Assembly (NCBI RefSeq): GCF_020883455.1
Contig: NZ_CP086615.1
Span: 2,728,001 to 2,792,000 of the forward strand
DNA length: 64,000 nucleotides
Source of the DNA: Spiribacter halobius
GTDB lineage: Bacteria; Pseudomonadota; Gammaproteobacteria; Nitrococcales; Nitrococcaceae
Reading direction: 5' to 3'
Numbering within the stretch: position 1 is the stretch's first letter; each line of letters starts with the position of its first letter. The position numbers and the translations under genes were made by a program. Positions 60,849 through 64,000 of the stretch are shown here, piece after piece. A model generated the notes under the pieces. That model saw nothing but the letters and a program-made list of their open reading frames with translations. It was not told the DNA's origin and made no database searches.

Positions 60849-61381
60849 GCATCGACAGCGACCTCGCCCGCAGCACTGAAGCCCGCCACGGTGCCGACGT
60901 CGCCACCCTGGTCCGCCGGTGCATCGCCGACGGCCTGAGCCAGTCCCAGGCCTGCGGGCGCCTGGGTGTGCCACGTGGCACAGTCGGCCGCTGGGCGAAG
61001 ATGCTCGGCATCCGATGGGTACCCCGCCGCGATTTACAGGTCGCCGCCCTCCGCCGGCAGAGCGCCCGCAACACCTACCGCTGGGTCGAGATCGACGGAG
61101 AGCGCATCACCATCGGCGAGCTCCACCGGCGCACCGGCATCGCGCTCACCACACTGCGCATGCGCTACGACGCCGGCCTGCGCGGCCGAGCCCTCACGCG
61201 CCGACCAGGCCGCCAGGGCAAGGCGCCTGCCCACTACCACCTCGGCATTGGTGAGCGCGACTGGCGAATCATCCTTGAGCATGCGGAACAGCACGGGCCG
61301 AAGACCACGGCGAACCGACTGGGCATACCTCTCGGAGCGATCCAGGCGATGCGGCGGGGCGACGTGTGGAGGGTGGCGTGA
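60845..61381 (+). CDS. HTH-containing early protein
   Basis: 178 residues from TTG at 60,845 (TTGA overlap). GLSQSQACGRLGVPRGTVGRWAKMLGI is a clear helix-turn-helix, with two further weaker ones (TIGELHRRTGIALTTLRMRYD and TTANRLGIPLGAIQAMRRGD). Probably DNA-binding; might regulate the late part of the early operon or excision. Confidence 0.7.
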   Translation: MSIDSDLARSTEARHGADVATLVRRCIADGLSQSQACGRLGVPRGTVGRWAKMLGIRWVPRRDLQVAALRRQSARNTYRWVEIDGERITIGELHRRTGIALTTLRMRYDAGLRGRALTRRPGRQGKAPAHYHLGIGERDWRIILEHAEQHGPKTTANRLGIPLGAIQAMRRGDVWRVA

Positions 61382-61521
61382 GCGAAGCACACCGCAAGCT
61401 GATCGAGCTGATCGCCCGCCAGGCCGTACGCGAGCATCTGACACGTGAAACCGCGCAACGGCGGGATCGGGAGAGTGGTCAACAGAATCGGGCCTGCACG
61501 AAGCGGGCAGCCAACGGCTAG
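61378..61521 (+). CDS. Small protein before integrase
   Basis: 47 residues from GTG at 61,378 (GTGA overlap): MSEAHRKLIELIARQAVREH to KRAANG. Basic and short; lies directly before the integrase. A directionality factor is possible by position only. Confidence 0.5.
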   Translation: MSEAHRKLIELIARQAVREHLTRETAQRRDRESGQQNRACTKRAANG

Positions 61522-61531
61522 GCTTCACTCC

Positions 61532-63139
<1,608 letters not shown>

Positions 63140-63152
63140 ATCGGTAGCGCGC

Positions 63153-63181
63153 ATATTACGGATGCATTGCGGCGTTTTCAA
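63153..63181 (-). promoter_or_regulatory. tRNA-fMet promoter
   Basis: -35 TTGAAA (63,176-63,181) and -10 TAATAT (63,153-63,158) with a 17-base spacer and a GC-rich discriminator, 14 bases before the tRNA. This is the form of strong, stringently controlled stable-RNA promoters. Confidence 0.75.
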
Positions 63182-63335
63182 GGGCCGCAGCCCGGCACTG
63201 GACAGTCGGTTTCAGGTTCCACACTCGGAGGTCGTGCACGGCGCAGCCGTGTGCGACGTCCTTGCGCCGCGCGGTCCCCGGTCTCGCATCCCGGTCGGTG
63301 CCATGGCCGGGCCGCGGGTCGCGCCACAGGTGCGG

Positions 63336-63665
63336 CTAACGCCCGCGCCGGCGCTTGCGAAGGTGGCGGCGGAGGTCGTGGTGGTAGATGAAGCCCGGCA
63401 GGGCGAACACCGCGAACAGGCACAGGACGATGACCCAGAACTCCCAGTCCTGATCCTGCAGCTGCCCCTGGGTGCGCTGCTCCAGTGCTGCACCGGCCAG
63501 GCCCACGAGGCCGAACATCAGCAGCCACTCCAGCAGACGGATCCATTCCCGCTTACCGCGGGGCGGCACCGGGAGCAGGAACAGCGGCCGTTCCGAGAGC
63601 CAGGGCAGGTTCGCCGCCACCAGCGCCAGACCGAACAGCAGCCAGATTGCCGCGGCATCGCTCAT
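63336..63665 (-). CDS. DUF2818 family membrane protein
   Basis: 109 residues with three membrane segments (AIWLLFGLALVAANLPWL, LLEWLLMFGLVGLAGAAL, FWVIVLCLFAVFALPGFIY) and a basic tail HHDLRRHLRKRR. DUF2818 genes follow nuoN in many Gammaproteobacteria, as here. Probably linked to complex I assembly or just cotranscribed. Confidence 0.88.
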   Translation of the reverse strand: MSDAAAIWLLFGLALVAANLPWLSERPLFLLPVPPRGKREWIRLLEWLLMFGLVGLAGAALEQRTQGQLQDQDWEFWVIVLCLFAVFALPGFIYHHDLRRHLRKRRRGR

Positions 63666-63767
63666 GCCGTGGCCACCCGGCCTGCCTCACCGATCCACCG
63701 CTGCCGCTGCGGGTCCGGCAGGCAATCCCGGGTGGTGCTCGCTGGGCGCATCGTACCGACGGGCGCG

Positions 63768-64000
63768 CTACAGCCCGAAGGCGGCACGGCAGGCCGAGAT
63801 CAGCGCATCCGGGAACAGCCCGAGCAGCAGCACCGCGCCGCCGTTGGCCGCGAGCATCACCCGCTGCCCTAGCGGCGCCTCGAGCGGCGGGCCGTCGGAC
63901 TCGAGGCGGTCGAAGTAGACCGCCTTCAGCACGCGCAGGTAGTAGAACGCACCGATCACCGCGAACACCACCGCCAGCACCGCGAGCCAGATCAGGCCGG
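63768..64000 (-). CDS. nuoN: NADH-quinone oxidoreductase subunit N, C-terminal part
   Basis: 77 codons visible: WLAVLAVVFAVIGAFYYLRVLKAVYFD followed by a final hydrophobic segment (MLAANGGAVLLLGLFPDALISACRAAFG). The frame is open to the window end, so the start is outside. Typical last antiporter-like membrane subunit of complex I. Confidence 0.92.
   Translation of the reverse strand, partial: GLIWLAVLAVVFAVIGAFYYLRVLKAVYFDRLESDGPPLEAPLGQRVMLAANGGAVLLLGLFPDALISACRAAFGL

Overview
The window is high-GC chromosomal DNA of a gammaproteobacterium. Evidence for this is the DUF1820 and DUF2818 proteins, the nuoN end, a cysJ-cysI pair and a Liv-type transporter. The gene set fits a Chromatiales/Ectothiorhodospiraceae-like lineage, but genus cannot be fixed from sequence alone. 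A complete siphovirus-like prophage of about 42.8 kb (20,296-63,084) dominates the right two thirds.

Host left arm (1-20,295): an IS1182-like transposase cut by the window edge; tRNA-Ser(GGA); a DUF1820 gene and yjbQ; a MITE-like palindromic element; cysI and cysJ (assimilatory sulfite reductase); a 1-Cys peroxiredoxin; a five-gene branched-chain-amino-acid-type ABC transporter followed by an arylformamidase-like hydrolase; a Tat-exported Rieske-like protein with an ankyrin protein; a HIT protein; and two convergent valine-catabolism genes (3-hydroxyisobutyryl-CoA hydrolase and mmsB). A class C group II intron follows, sitting directly behind the terminator that originally belonged to tRNA-fMet.

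Prophage: it is bounded by a 22-bp duplication of the 3' end of tRNA-fMet. A leftward late operon (46.3 to 21.1 kb) encodes lysis and spanin genes, a repeat-rich fibre, the lambda-type packaging and head module (Nu1, A, W, B, C/Nu3, D, E, FII), and the tail module (Z, U, tube, G/GT frameshift chaperone, tape measure, tip). Two small cargo genes lie beside attL. The central 46.5-51.9 kb block carries a putative iteron origin, a primase-helicase gene and two tandem Cro/YdaS-like genes; almost every gene in it is broken by single-base indels. A CI-like repressor and a PH-SHOCT gene sit between two matching 15-bp operators. A rightward, tightly overlapped early operon (53.4-63.1 kb) carries many small genes, a DHH phosphoesterase, a dNMP kinase, an HNH nuclease, a DUF4326 protein, a Lar-like anti-restriction protein and, last, a large serine integrase.

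Host right arm (63,085-64,000): the 5' part of tRNA-fMet with a strong promoter, a DUF2818 gene and the 3' end of nuoN. The most unusual observations are these. The serine integrase uses a tRNA gene as attB, with clear dyad arms in the reconstructed attP. The integrase C-terminus is rewritten on integration. Three elements (tRNA terminator, group IIC intron, prophage) are nested at one locus. A 12-copy iteron array sits beside the broken replication gene. The same operator occurs on both sides of the immunity genes.
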